Assembly: GCF_013168275.1 (NCBI RefSeq)
Contig: NZ_AP019547.1
Coordinates: forward strand, 372,001-436,000
Length of the DNA: 64,000 nt
Origin: Candidatus Nitrotoga sp. AM1P
GTDB lineage: Bacteria; Pseudomonadota; Gammaproteobacteria; Burkholderiales; Gallionellaceae
Direction of reading: 5' to 3'
Shown: positions 1 to 9,103 of the stretch, one piece after another
Numbering within the stretch: the first letter of the stretch is position 1
Layout of the letters: each line of letters begins with the position of its first letter
Position numbers and translations under genes: made by a program
Notes under the pieces: model-generated
Seen by the model: only the letters and a program-made list of their open reading frames with translations
Told to the model about the DNA's origin: nothing
The model's database searches: none

Positions 1-1
1 G

Positions 2-1588
2 GCTCTCGCCGCAGTGGAACTTCAGCAGGGCGATATCGACCGCAAGCTCGTCTATGCGCACCCGCGTTTTGTCGAGCCGATGCTCGATTACATCATCCGC
101 GACTTTGAAAAAAGCCGGAGTGCGCTGAACGACGCCACCATCGGTGGCATGGTGATCTGTGACAGTGCCGAGCAGGCCCGGCAGATGTTCGAGATCTTCA
201 ATACGGTCTATGCGGCTCAGCCCCAGCCTCTCTACGCGCAAGATTCGGCACAAGAGTTGATCGCAGCCCGTCAGCCTGACAGTTATGCCGCCAGAATGAT
301 GCTTGAAAACAAGGCCAAAAGCGGTGCGCTGATCCTGCACGATGTTGGCAGCAAGGAGGAACGCAAGACCTGGGTAGAGGACTTCAAGGCAGGCAAGATC
401 GATCTGCTGTTCGTCTACAACATGCTGCTCACCGGCTTTGATGCCCGGCGGCTGAAAAAGCTCTACCTCGGCCGGGTGATCCGCAAGCACAACCTGCTCC
501 AGGCACTCACCCGTGTCAACCGCCCCTACAAGGATTTTCGCTACGGCTACGTTGTCGATTTTGCTGACATCCGCAATGAGTTCGACGCTACCAACAAAGC
601 CTATTTCGACGAACTGCAAGCCGAGTTGGGCGACGAAGTGGAGCATTACTCCAACCTGTTTAAATCCTCAGAGGAGATTGCTCAGGAAATCGAGGCGATC
701 AAGGACATTCTGTTCAGCTTCAATGTCGAAAACGCCGAGGAATTTTCACGGCAGATCAGCCAGATCCAGGATCGCGCCACGGTGCTGGCCTTGAAAAAAG
801 CACTGGCCGATGCCCGCAATCTCTACAACCTCATCCGTCTGCAGGCCGAATACGGATTCCTCCAACAACTCGATTTCCAGAAACTGAACCAGCTTTACCG
901 CGAAACCTGCAATCACCTCGACCTGCTCAACCTCAAGGAAAGCATCGAATCCAGCACCGACACCAGCAACCTGCTCAATGTCGCCCTCGAAGACGTCCTG
1001 TTCATGTTCACCAAGATCCGCGAAGAGGAACTGGTGCTGGCCGACAAGTTGAAAAACACCCTGCGCCAGACCCGCGAGGCCCTGGCTGACAACTTCGACC
1101 CGCAAGACCCCAAATTCATCACCCTTAAGGAAGAGCTGGAGCGGCTGTTCAAGAAAAAGAAGCTGAACGAAGTCACACAGGAAGAGATGACTGCCAATAT
1201 CGGCGCGCTCAACGCGATCCACGACAAGGTTAAAGAATTGAACCGGCAGAACAATCAGCTCCGTGCCAAGTATCACGGAGACGCGAAATACACACGCATC
1301 CATAAACGCTTGCAAGAACGCGGGACAATCATGGAGACCGAGCGTAGCCTCTGCGATGCGCTTTCCGGCGTGAAGCAGCAAGCCGACGAGCAGGTATTGC
1401 AGAACACCCAGCTTCTGGCGAACGAAAGCTATTTCGAGCGAATGATGATGCCCCTCGTAATCGGTGAATTCCAGACCCATAAAAAAATCAAGCTCGACCC
1501 GGACGCCGCTCACACCATCAACCATCTGGTGGTAGCCGAATACATGAATGAATTTGCCTCAGGCACCAAAACAGGAGCACGCACTTGA
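2..1588 (+). CDS. hsdR: Type I restriction enzyme R subunit, C-terminal part (5' end outside window)
   Basis: Motor/endonuclease subunit of a type I restriction-modification system, which translocates and cuts unmodified DNA. The frame is open from base 2, so the N-terminal nuclease and first helicase motifs lie upstream of the window; about 528 residues are visible. The superfamily 2 helicase end is clear: a segment near residues 140-160 reads LLFVYNMLLTGFDARRLKKL, followed by QALTRVNRPYK (motif VI) and VVDFADI. The rest is the helical, charged C-terminal domain that contacts the methylase. The stop overlaps the hsdM start by 4 bases (TTGA), so the genes are translationally coupled. The GTG at 14 is internal, not a real start. 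Confidence 0.93.
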   Translation, partial: ALAAVELQQGDIDRKLVYAHPRFVEPMLDYIIRDFEKSRSALNDATIGGMVICDSAEQARQMFEIFNTVYAAQPQPLYAQDSAQELIAARQPDSYAARMMLENKAKSGALILHDVGSKEERKTWVEDFKAGKIDLLFVYNMLLTGFDARRLKKLYLGRVIRKHNLLQALTRVNRPYKDFRYGYVVDFADIRNEFDATNKAYFDELQAELGDEVEHYSNLFKSSEEIAQEIEAIKDILFSFNVENAEEFSRQISQIQDRATVLALKKALADARNLYNLIRLQAEYGFLQQLDFQKLNQLYRETCNHLDLLNLKESIESSTDTSNLLNVALEDVLFMFTKIREEELVLADKLKNTLRQTREALADNFDPQDPKFITLKEELERLFKKKKLNEVTQEEMTANIGALNAIHDKVKELNRQNNQLRAKYHGDAKYTRIHKRLQERGTIMETERSLCDALSGVKQQADEQVLQNTQLLANESYFERMMMPLVIGEFQTHKKIKLDPDAAHTINHLVVAEYMNEFASGTKTGART

Positions 1589-3219
1589 TCACGCAGGATT
1601 TTGAAATTTGCACCCGGCAATTGATCGACAATCTCAAAGCGATCTGTGCCGCTTACGGCCTCGGCAACGACGGCAACGAGTTCAAGATCATCACCCAGGT
1701 CTTTCTCTACAAATTCCTGAACGACAAATTCGCCTTCGAAGCCAAAAAGGTCCGGCCGGCGCTAGCCAAAGCCGAAAGCTGGAAACAGGCTATCGCGAAT
1801 TTAAGTGCCGACGATCTGGAAATGCTGCAATTACAGATGGGGGCGGACACCGCCCGCCTGAAGCCTGAGCACTTCATCGCCCACCTCTTCGGTCGCCAGA
1901 ATGCGCCGGAATTCGCCAAGCTCTTTGACGACACGCTGCGCGACATCGCCATCACCAACAATGACATCTTCGCCGTCAAGACCGACGGCGGTGCCAAAAT
2001 CACCCTGTTCGACCGGGTGAGCGAATTCATCACCGATCCATCAAAGCGCGACGCCTTCTGCCGCGCCATCATCAATAAGCTGGTTGAATTCAGTTTCGAG
2101 CGCATCTTCACGCAGAAGTACGACTTCTACGCTGCCCTGTTCGAGTACCTGATCAAGGACTACAACAAGGACAGCGGTGGCAAGTATGCCGAGTACTACA
2201 CCCCGCATGCCGTCGCCAAGATCATGGCCGCCATCCTGGTGCCGGAGGCGGTGCGCGGCAAGATCAAGGATGTCAGTTGCTACGACCCGTCAGCCGGTTC
2301 CGGCTCCCTGCTGATGAATATCGCCCACGCCATCGGCGAGCAACGCTGCAGCATCTATTCGCAGGATATCTCGCAGAAGTCATCCAGTCTGCTGCGCTTG
2401 AACCTCATCCTCAACAATCTGGTGCACTCCATTCCCAACATCATCCAGGGCAACACCATGCTCCACCCCTATCACCGGGAAGGTAAGGTACTGAAGAAAT
2501 TCGACTACATCGTTTCCAATCCGCCCTTCAAGATGGATTTCAGCGACTTCAGGAATGAGCTGGACGCCAAGGAGCATCAGAAACGCTTTTTCGCCGGGGT
2601 GCCGAACACGCCTAAGCAGGCCGTGGATAAGATGGCTATCTACCAGCTCTTCCTCCAGCACATTATTCATTCGCTAAAACCTGGCGGCAAGGCGGCGGTC
2701 GTGGTACCCACCGGCTTCATCACCGCGCAAAGCGGTATCGACAGGAAGATCCGTGAACATCTGGTGACCAAGAAAATGCTGGCCGGCGTGGTCTCCATGC
2801 CAAGCAACATCTTCGCCACCACCGGCACCAACGTTTCCATTCTGTTCATTGACGACGCCAACAAGGAAGGCGTGGTACTGGTTGATGCCTCCAACCTCGG
2901 CACCAAGGTCAAGGACGGCAAGAATCAGAAGACCTTACTCTCCAACGCCGAAGAAGACCATATCATCGCCACCTTCAATGCCAAGCAGGCGATGGGAGAT
3001 TTTTCGGTAGTGGTGAACTACGCCGACATCGTCGCCAAGAATTATTCTTTGAGTCCGGGACAGTATTTCGAGGTGAGGATTGACTATTCAGATCTAACGA
3101 CGGCACAGTTCGCAGAGAAAATGCAGGGTTTTACTGGCAATCTGGACAAGTTGTTCAAGGAATCGGCGGGGCTGGAGCAGGAGATCAAGAAGCAGCTGGC
3201 GGGGTTACGTTATGAGTAG
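1585..3219 (+). CDS. hsdM: Type I restriction-modification system methyltransferase (M) subunit
   Basis: N6-adenine DNA methyltransferase subunit. Residues 1-150 are the HsdM N-terminal helical domain. YYTPHAVAKIM near 205-215 precedes the SAM-binding motif I DPSAGSG (234-240), and the catalytic NPPF motif is at 312-315. At 544 residues it is full length for the family. The start is TTG at 1585, inside the hsdR stop region, and the 3' end overlaps the hsdS start at 3212, so hsdR-hsdM-hsdS is one tightly packed operon. The methylase looks intact, but without a functional specificity subunit it would have no target (see hsdS). Confidence 0.95.
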   Translation: MITQDFEICTRQLIDNLKAICAAYGLGNDGNEFKIITQVFLYKFLNDKFAFEAKKVRPALAKAESWKQAIANLSADDLEMLQLQMGADTARLKPEHFIAHLFGRQNAPEFAKLFDDTLRDIAITNNDIFAVKTDGGAKITLFDRVSEFITDPSKRDAFCRAIINKLVEFSFERIFTQKYDFYAALFEYLIKDYNKDSGGKYAEYYTPHAVAKIMAAILVPEAVRGKIKDVSCYDPSAGSGSLLMNIAHAIGEQRCSIYSQDISQKSSSLLRLNLILNNLVHSIPNIIQGNTMLHPYHREGKVLKKFDYIVSNPPFKMDFSDFRNELDAKEHQKRFFAGVPNTPKQAVDKMAIYQLFLQHIIHSLKPGGKAAVVVPTGFITAQSGIDRKIREHLVTKKMLAGVVSMPSNIFATTGTNVSILFIDDANKEGVVLVDASNLGTKVKDGKNQKTLLSNAEEDHIIATFNAKQAMGDFSVVVNYADIVAKNYSLSPGQYFEVRIDYSDLTTAQFAEKMQGFTGNLDKLFKESAGLEQEIKKQLAGLRYE

Positions 3220-4455
3220 TTGGCAGACAAGAAAACTTGGTGAAATTTCTGAGATGTGTCTCGGGAAAATGCTAGATGAAAAAAAGAACAAAGGCGAATT
3301 TGAATCCTACCTCGCGAACATCAATGTTCGGTGGGGGGCTTCGACTTCTCCAGCTTAAACAAAATGCGCTTTGAGGATAGTGAGCAAGATCGATACGGTT
3401 TGCAATATGGAGATCTTGTTATTTGTGAAGGTGGCGAGCCTGGACGTTGCGCGATCTGGAAAGACCAAGTTTCGGGCATGAAGATTCAGAAGGCTCTCCA
3501 TCGGGCGCGTGTTCGCGGCAGTTATAGCAATGAATTTGTCTATTACCGATTACTACTTGCTGGAAGAAATGGCGAGCTGAGCAAGCATTTCATCGGCTCA
3601 ACCATCAAACATCTGACGGGTATTGGACTGAAGCAGGTAGAGCTTTCGTATCCTTCATATGAAGCGCAGAAAAAAATCGCAGCCGTTCTCTCCGCCCTCG
3701 ACTCAAAAATCGATTGCAACAACCGCATCAATGTCGAGTTGGAAGCGATGGCGAAAACCCTGTACGACTACTGGTTCGTGCAGTTCGATTTCCCCTTCGA
3801 CTTCGCTCAGGGCAGGCCCGACGTCAACGGCAAACCCTACAAATCATCCGGCGGCAAGATGGTCTACAACCCCACTCTGAAACGGGAAATTCCGCCGGGG
3901 TGGATAGACCGGCAGTTAAGCCAGATTGCCAATATCACGATGGGGCAGTCACCGACCGGCGAATCTTTGAACGACGCAGAAGACGGGATCGAGTTTTTTC
4001 AAGGCTCCACTGATTTCGGCTGGCAGTTTCCGACTGTACGCCAATACACAACCCAGCCGGCCCGCATGGCGAAACGTGGAGACATCCTGCTGAGTGTCCG
4101 GGCGCCGGTCGGAGACCTGAATATTGCACACCTTGACTGTTGCATTGGGCGGGGTGTGGCTGCATTGAATAGCAAGGATGGCTTCGACGGTTTTCTGTTT
4201 TACGTCATGCAATATTTCAAGAAGATCTTCGACAGACGCAACAGCGAGGGAACAACATTCGGTTCCATTACCAAGGATGATCTGCATTCACTGCCGCTGG
4301 CCTATCCACCGACTGAACTTCTCAAGGAATACGACACGGTGGTGTCGAGATATAACCAGATGGTCTTTGCGCGAAGCATGGAAAACCAGCACCTCACCCA
4401 ACTCCGCGACTGGCTCCTGCCCATGCTGATGAACGGCCAGGTCACGGTGGCGTGA
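3212..4455 (+). pseudogene. hsdS: Type I restriction specificity (S) subunit, frameshifted at a G tract
   Basis: DNA-recognition subunit with two target-recognition domains joined by helical spacers. ATG at 3212 overlaps the hsdM stop. Frame 1 runs 48 codons to TAA at 3356-3358; the rest of the protein continues in another frame from about 3331 to 4455 (374 residues). The switch is at a run of six G at 3333-3338, and one more G restores a single ORF of about 414 residues (VRWG then GFDFSSLN). The first TRD precedes the central helix (QKKIAAVLSALDSKIDCNNR), then the conserved NGKPYKSSGGKM linker, the second TRD and the C-terminal helix ending LLPMLMNGQV. It could be a phase-variable tract, a fresh mutation or a sequencing error. 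Confidence 0.85.
3796..3819 (+). repeat. In-frame 24-base repeat-like insertion inside hsdS
   Basis: This segment encodes FDFAQGRP between QFDFP and DVNGKPYKSSGGKM. From memory of the family, HsdS proteins usually read QFDFP-D-x-NGKPYKSSGGKM here, so eight residues look extra. The DNA (TTCGACTTCGCTCAGGGCAG and four more bases) resembles a dispersed palindromic repeat common in environmental bacterial genomes, whose translation is FDFAQGRP. The insertion is a multiple of three and keeps the frame. Confidence 0.5.
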
Positions 4456-4589
4456 AGGAAGATGTCATGACCGAGCGCGACAAGATGCCGACCCGCAACC
4501 GCAATGCCAAATTCCTGGCCTTCACTGGAGAGGCTGACGAGTCGCGCTCTGCGAATGATGAAACGCCCACTTCGGAGCGCCAAGCATGA
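4452..4589 (+). CDS. Small ORF coupled to hsdS (hypothetical)
   Basis: A 45-codon frame starts at GTG 4452, overlapping the hsdS stop (GTGA); an internal ATG at 4467 would give 40 residues. The product is hydrophilic (TERDKMPTRNRNAK...). Its stop overlaps the ATG of the next small frame at 4586 (ATGA). The two couplings suggest an original operon extending beyond hsdS. No family is recognised and no function is assigned. Confidence 0.3.
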   Translation: MKEDVMTERDKMPTRNRNAKFLAFTGEADESRSANDETPTSERQA

Positions 4590-4735
4590 ACACCCCTGCT
4601 CAATCCCTCATTCCGCAACCCGTGCTGATGGCTCGGCGTGAATTAATCCTGTTGGGCCGACAGCGGGTGTTGCGCGCCGAGGACATGGAACAGGTACAAA
4701 TTTCGAGTTGGCCGATCAACTTATTGAAGTGTTGA
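4586..4735 (+). CDS. Small ORF, possibly a truncated gene start (hypothetical)
   Basis: The frame encodes 49 residues, MNTPAQSLIPQPVLMARREL onward, and overlaps the preceding small ORF by 4 bases. The first about 35 residues look like a protein N-terminus; the last part (QISSWPINLLKC) changes character, as if a longer gene had been cut near 4700 by a rearrangement. Between 4754 and 4906 a further 46-codon frame (TTG 4766) overlaps the start of the MFS gene and contains EEAYSTHLTRRSWRKEFMQL. Neither is recognised. Confidence 0.22.
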   Translation: MNTPAQSLIPQPVLMARRELILLGRQRVLRAEDMEQVQISSWPINLLKC

Positions 4736-4877
4736 TGTTCTTGAGTTCAGTAGAGGACGTGTTATTTGCGAGCAGTCGTTCTTCAACTCGAAGAGGCTTA
4801 CTCAACACACTTGACCCGCAGGTCATGGCGTAAAGAGTTCATGCAGCTGGCAAGACAACAAGCAAAGACCGGACACC

Positions 4878-6053
4878 ATGACAAAAACAACGACAGCGCT
4901 CAGTAAAATTCCCTCCGGGGTATGGGCACTTGGATTCGTCAGTATGCTGATGGACATTTCTTCGGAGATGATCCATAGCTTGCTACCGCTTTTTATGGTG
5001 GGTGTATTGGGTGCCAGCGCCTTCACGGTCGGCCTGATTGAGGGCACAGCTGAGGCGACCGCGCTCATCCTCAAGGTATTTTCGGGCGCCCTGAGTGATT
5101 ATCTTGGCAAGCGCAAGGGACTGGCCTTGTTCGGTTACGCTCTGGGTGCACTGACCAAACCGCTGTTTGCCATTGCACCAACCATGGGCATTGTGCTGAC
5201 AGCCCGTTTGTTGGATCGAGTGGGCAAAGGTATCCGTGGCGCGCCCCGCGATGCGCTGGTCGCTGATATTTCTCCAGCCGAAATTCGTGGAGCGGCATTC
5301 GGCCTGCGACAATCGCTGGATACGGTAGGTGCATTTCTCGGGCCTTTGTTGGCAGTCGGTCTGATGCTGCTTTGGTCCAATGATTTCAGAGCAGTGTTCT
5401 GGGTCGCTGTTATTCCTGGTTTGCTGGCTGTGGCGGTACTCCTGTTTGGCGTGCGCGAACCTGAGCGGCATCATGGCGAGAAGAAGGTCAATCCCATACG
5501 CCGTGAAAACATCAAGCGGCTTAATGCGTCGTATTGGTGGGTGGTCGGCGTGGGGGCTGTGTTTACACTGGCTCGATTCAGTGAGGCATTTCTAGTCTTG
5601 CGCGCACAGCAAAGTGGCATCCCCCTCGCTTTGGTGCCGCTGGTGATGGTGGCAATGAACCTCGTTTATGCCGGAGCGGCTTACCCTTTTGGCCAGCTGT
5701 CAGACCGCATGAACCATAAGACACTTTTGACTTGGGGCCTCGTTGTATTGATTGCCGCCGACCTGGTATTGGCCACCAACGATCACTGGACGACGGTACT
5801 TGCGGGCGTGGCGCTGTGGGGACTGCACATGGGGATCACGCAAGGATTGTTGGCGACGATGGTCGCCGACACCGCCCCAGCTAATTTACGTGGTACTGCG
5901 TTCGGCGTTTTCAATCTGGTCAGCGGTGTCGCAATGCTGATCGCCAGCACGGTGGCCGGCTTGCTGTGGGATCAGCTCGGGGCATCATTTACGTTCTATG
6001 CCGGTGCCGCGTTCTGTGTCATTGCCCTGCTTGCATTGATTAAAAAAACATAG
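4878..6053 (+). CDS. MFS-family transporter
   Basis: Inner-membrane major facilitator of 391 residues with about 12 hydrophobic segments. The first cytoplasmic loop carries a motif-A-like sequence, SGALSDYLGKRKGL (about residues 70-83), and a second basic loop reads DRVGKGIRGAPRDALVADI (about 113-131). The second half repeats the pattern (GQLSDRMNHKTLLTWG). The substrate cannot be read from sequence; related permeases often sit in mobile or metal-stress islands. It stands alone, with no partner gene. The ATG at 4878 lies two codons before the conserved N-terminus; the Shine-Dalgarno is weak. Confidence 0.85.
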   Translation: MTKTTTALSKIPSGVWALGFVSMLMDISSEMIHSLLPLFMVGVLGASAFTVGLIEGTAEATALILKVFSGALSDYLGKRKGLALFGYALGALTKPLFAIAPTMGIVLTARLLDRVGKGIRGAPRDALVADISPAEIRGAAFGLRQSLDTVGAFLGPLLAVGLMLLWSNDFRAVFWVAVIPGLLAVAVLLFGVREPERHHGEKKVNPIRRENIKRLNASYWWVVGVGAVFTLARFSEAFLVLRAQQSGIPLALVPLVMVAMNLVYAGAAYPFGQLSDRMNHKTLLTWGLVVLIAADLVLATNDHWTTVLAGVALWGLHMGITQGLLATMVADTAPANLRGTAFGVFNLVSGVAMLIASTVAGLLWDQLGASFTFYAGAAFCVIALLALIKKT

Positions 6054-6316
6054 TCGGACGACCCACGGAAACCCTCACGATTCTGCAGTAACCAGCATCT
6101 ATCCGCCCGATTCCGAACGCGACTTCAAACTCCCATATTGGCCACCAATACTTAAACCCCAACCGTTCCTCACGATTGCATGAGGGAGGTTGTAAAGAAG
6201 TGAGACATGAGGCATGTGAAAGACAACATCACGAATGATGGATGGTGTTTAGCCAATGATTTTCTTCAGGCGCGGGTCTCTAATTATTCTGGAACCGCAT
6301 CGAGCTCATAATTTAT

Positions 6317-7783
6317 TCAATCGCATCCTATGAACTTTTTCTGCTGACAATCGCTGGTCATTTTCTGTGCTTTTGAAATTTGCTGAGGTGACATTTTTTT
6401 TGCTACGAGATCGCGATTCTCTATCGCATTTGTATCGCCTAATGCACCGCCAAGATTGAACCACATGTATGCCAGAATATAGTCCTGCGTAACGCCATGC
6501 CCATTGTCATACATGGCGCCGAGGTTGTTTTGCGCAGTTACATCCCCCTGTGTAGCTGCCAGTCGATACCACTTGACTGCTTCTGCGTACTCCTGCGCAA
6601 CACCTTTTCCTTCGAAATACAGGTCGCCAAGATTTAATTGTGCATCTGCATCACCTTGCGTTGCTGCCAGGCGATACCATTTTGCCGCTTCTGAGTGATC
6701 CTGCGTAATACCGTGCCCATATTCATACATAAAGCCAAGGCTGTACTGCGCACTTCTATCACCCTGCGCTGCAGCTAGTCGATACCAACGAAGTGCTTCA
6801 CCATAATTCTGGGATACGCCTTTCCCCTCGTAATGCAGGTCTCCCAGGTTCAATTGTGCATCTGCATAGTTTTGCGCCGCTGCCAGACGATACCACTTCA
6901 CTGCTTCTGTGTAGTCCTGTGTGACACCGTGACCCTTGTCATACATCACACCAAGATTGTATTGTGCAATTGCAACTCTTTGCACTGCTGCTGATTGATA
7001 CAATTTGACTGCTTCTGCGTAATCCTGTGCAACGCCCTTACCTTCGTTGTACATCACACCAAGATTCAATTGTGCATCCGCATAGCCTTGCACTGCTGCC
7101 AGACGATACCACTTCACTGCTTCTATGTAGTCCTGCTTAACACCCTGTCCGTTGTCATGCATCAAGGCAAGATTGTATTGCGCTTTTGCGTACCCTTGGG
7201 TTGCTGCTTGGCGATACCAACTGAGTGCGGCGGAGTAGTCCTGCGCAACGCCTTCACCTTTGTAATATATCAAGCCAAGATTATATTGGGCTTTTGCATA
7301 CCCTTGCGTTGCTGCCAGACGATACCACTTTACTGCTTCTATGTAGTCCTGCTTAACACCATGCCCATTGGCATACATTACACCTAGATTGAATTGTGCG
7401 ATTGCAACCCTTTGTACCGCTGCCAGCCGCCACCACTTAAGTGCTTCTGTGTCGTTTTGCGCAACACCTTTTCCCTTGTTATACAAGTCGCCGAGATTCA
7501 ATTGGGCATCTGGATCCCCCTGCGCTGCCGCTTTTTTGAACCAGACCAAAGCTTGGCCATAGTCCTGTTTAACGCCCTTTCCCATTTGATACATCAAGCC
7601 TATAGCGTTACGATAATCTGTATTTCCCTGCGATTCATACAAACGATACAACTTGAGAGCTTTTGTGTAATCACCCCTCTTATATGCTGCATGAGCGGCA
7701 TTGTAATCTTCGTGTTGCTCAGCCCACGCAGTACTAAGACTGAGTAATACGGCAATAAATATAGCAAGCAGAAGTGGTTTCAT
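6317..7783 (-). CDS. Secreted Sel1-repeat (SLR/TPR-like) protein
   Basis: A 488-residue protein with a signal peptide (hydrophobic residues 4-20, cleavage likely after TAWA). About 11 to 12 Sel1 repeats of 36 residues run from about residue 50 to 460, each near A-x-Y-N-L-G-x-M-Y-x-x-G-x-G-V-x-Q-D-Y-x-E-A-x-K-W-Y-R-L-A-A. The C-terminal tail (QISKAQKMTSDC...) is unrelated. Sel1 solenoids are protein-interaction scaffolds, often periplasmic or outer-membrane regulators. The repeats are very alike at DNA level, implying recent internal duplication. No operon partner; 263 bases separate it from the convergent MFS gene, with no clear signal in them. Confidence 0.9.
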   Translation of the reverse strand: MKPLLLAIFIAVLLSLSTAWAEQHEDYNAAHAAYKRGDYTKALKLYRLYESQGNTDYRNAIGLMYQMGKGVKQDYGQALVWFKKAAAQGDPDAQLNLGDLYNKGKGVAQNDTEALKWWRLAAVQRVAIAQFNLGVMYANGHGVKQDYIEAVKWYRLAATQGYAKAQYNLGLIYYKGEGVAQDYSAALSWYRQAATQGYAKAQYNLALMHDNGQGVKQDYIEAVKWYRLAAVQGYADAQLNLGVMYNEGKGVAQDYAEAVKLYQSAAVQRVAIAQYNLGVMYDKGHGVTQDYTEAVKWYRLAAAQNYADAQLNLGDLHYEGKGVSQNYGEALRWYRLAAAQGDRSAQYSLGFMYEYGHGITQDHSEAAKWYRLAATQGDADAQLNLGDLYFEGKGVAQEYAEAVKWYRLAATQGDVTAQNNLGAMYDNGHGVTQDYILAYMWFNLGGALGDTNAIENRDLVAKKMSPQQISKAQKMTSDCQQKKFIGCD

Positions 7784-8024
7784 CAGTCGTTTTGTCGTTT
7801 AGCATCTGGTGGTCGCTATAGTGTAGCCTATCAAGAACTTATAAACTTTGAGAGAAATTGCAATGCATAGCCGTAGAACTATATTCTGCGGATTTGATTT
7901 GAAGTGAAACAGCTAATGTTGCCATGATGCAGCGTACCTACACTCCAAGTAGTATTGCATATGGTGAGCTATCCCAGTACCGGGGTGGCCGGTGGATTCA
8001 TTCTGCCGCCCGCTGCACTTGTGT

Positions 8025-8315
8025 TCAGCGGGCCTTTAAAACTTCTTGGGCGTCCGTAACGATGCTTAAGATGAACTCAGGGTCGTCATTATCCGAGAGA
8101 ATTTCATCAATAAATAATTGAACGCGTTGCTTCGATTCAGGATCAAGACGATAAATTTCTCTAAAAGCTGCAGTAAACAAAAGCGTATTTCTTTCGTGAT
8201 TTCGAATAGATTGTTTTTTATATTCATTTACAAGATCGCTGGTTTCTTTGGTGAAGGATAATAATTCTTTGAGGGCGTCTTTAACTTCGTTATTCAATTC
8301 ATTCTGAACGTCCAT
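8025..8315 (-). CDS. Small helical hypothetical protein
   Basis: A 96-residue, highly charged, probably all-helical protein (MDVQNELNNEVKDALKELLS...) with no membrane segment or signal peptide. Upstream of the ATG lies GGAAAGGAACC, a usable ribosome-binding site. The stop codon falls inside a hairpin (GCCCGCTG/CAGCGGGC, 8009-8032). It abuts the left end of the IS30-type element, so it may be a locus-edge survivor. No family recognised. Confidence 0.55.
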   Translation of the reverse strand: MDVQNELNNEVKDALKELLSFTKETSDLVNEYKKQSIRNHERNTLLFTAAFREIYRLDPESKQRVQLFIDEILSDNDDPEFILSIVTDAQEVLKAR

Positions 8316-8393
8316 GTAGGTTCCTTTCCGTTGTTGAGGTCACTTCCCTGTGAGGGGTAAGAATAGATAGAGGTGGGCTTTATTTTACGATAA

Positions 8394-9051
8394 GGCGGAT
8401 TCAACACTGAAGTGCAACTTCTGTAAGTGAATTTAAGTGGCGAGCTGCGTTAATATCGGAGCCACTTAAACGACCAAGTAAAAGGAGCACAGATGAAGAA
8501 ATATAAGCAGCTCACCAGCGGACAACGATATCAGATTTACGGATTGAAACAAGCGGGTTTGAATCAAACTCGGATTGCCGAAAAGATGGGCGTGGACAAG
8601 TCGACGATTTCACGAGAGTTCAGGCGAAACAAAGGTCAACGCGGTTGGCGGCCAAAGCAGGCGCAATCATTACGTGATGAACGCCGGCAAACCTATATCA
8701 ATGGCAAGCAATTCTCATCGGAGAGCTGGGCGGAAGTCGAGAACGGTAAAGAGTTTGCGGGACATGCATGCATCGCAGCAGAACTACAGACTGCGATCTA
8801 CTTCGCGCACCCCTACCGTTCCTGGGAGCGAGGTCTGAACGAGAACAGTAATGGGTTATTGCGGCAGTACTTCCCCAAGGGCATGGCGTTGACTGACGTT
8901 ACCGAGGAGCAAGTGCAGCGAGCGGTAGAACGACTCAACCACCGGCCACGCAAAGTGCTGGGTTTCAGATCACTGCATGAAGTACTATTTGGGGTAGAGG
9001 TGCGCTACACCAAGCCAACATGAGCTGTTGCACTTCGAACTTGAATCCGCC
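8394..9051 (+). mobile_element. Internally deleted IS30-family element (MITE-like derivative)
   Basis: Imperfect 25-base terminal inverted repeats (GGCGGATTCAA...GAAGTGCAAC at 8394-8418 and its complement at 9027-9051) match except for four central bases. The 658 bp between the outer ends hold one short transposase frame, against roughly 1 kb for a full IS30 element. Both ends remain, so it could still be moved in trans by an intact relative. Confidence 0.75.
8493..9023 (+). pseudogene. IS30-family transposase with in-frame internal deletion
   Basis: The 176-residue frame joins the IS30 N-terminal helix-turn-helix (TRIAEKMGVDKSTISREFRR, about residues 27-46) to the C-terminal part of the DDE domain (NGKEFAGH...IYFAHPYRSWERGLNEN). 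About 140 residues of the usual length of about 320 are missing. The first catalytic Asp is lost, and at the junction the second (normally DNGKEF) reads ENGKEF; only the final Glu region remains. The DNA-binding domain is whole, so the product may bind ends but cannot cut. A GGAG-like site (AAAGGAGCAC) precedes the ATG. Confidence 0.8.
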
Positions 9052-9103
9052 AATCGTTATTGTCAAAATTATCTAGGAATGAAGGGATGAACGTAAAACT
9101 TAA

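Noticed and set aside
746-1525. 259-codon open frame antisense to hsdR
   Set aside because: Shadow of the true hsdR frame, whose helicase motifs and coupling to hsdM are clear.
6995-7747. Cys-rich plus-strand frames (130 and 117 codons)
   Set aside because: Antisense to the Sel1 repeat array; repetition keeps the frame open.
7924-8121. 65-codon plus-strand frame starting MMQRTYTPSS
   Set aside because: Half of it is antisense to the better-supported small gene at 8025-8315, with no ribosome-binding site or protein features.
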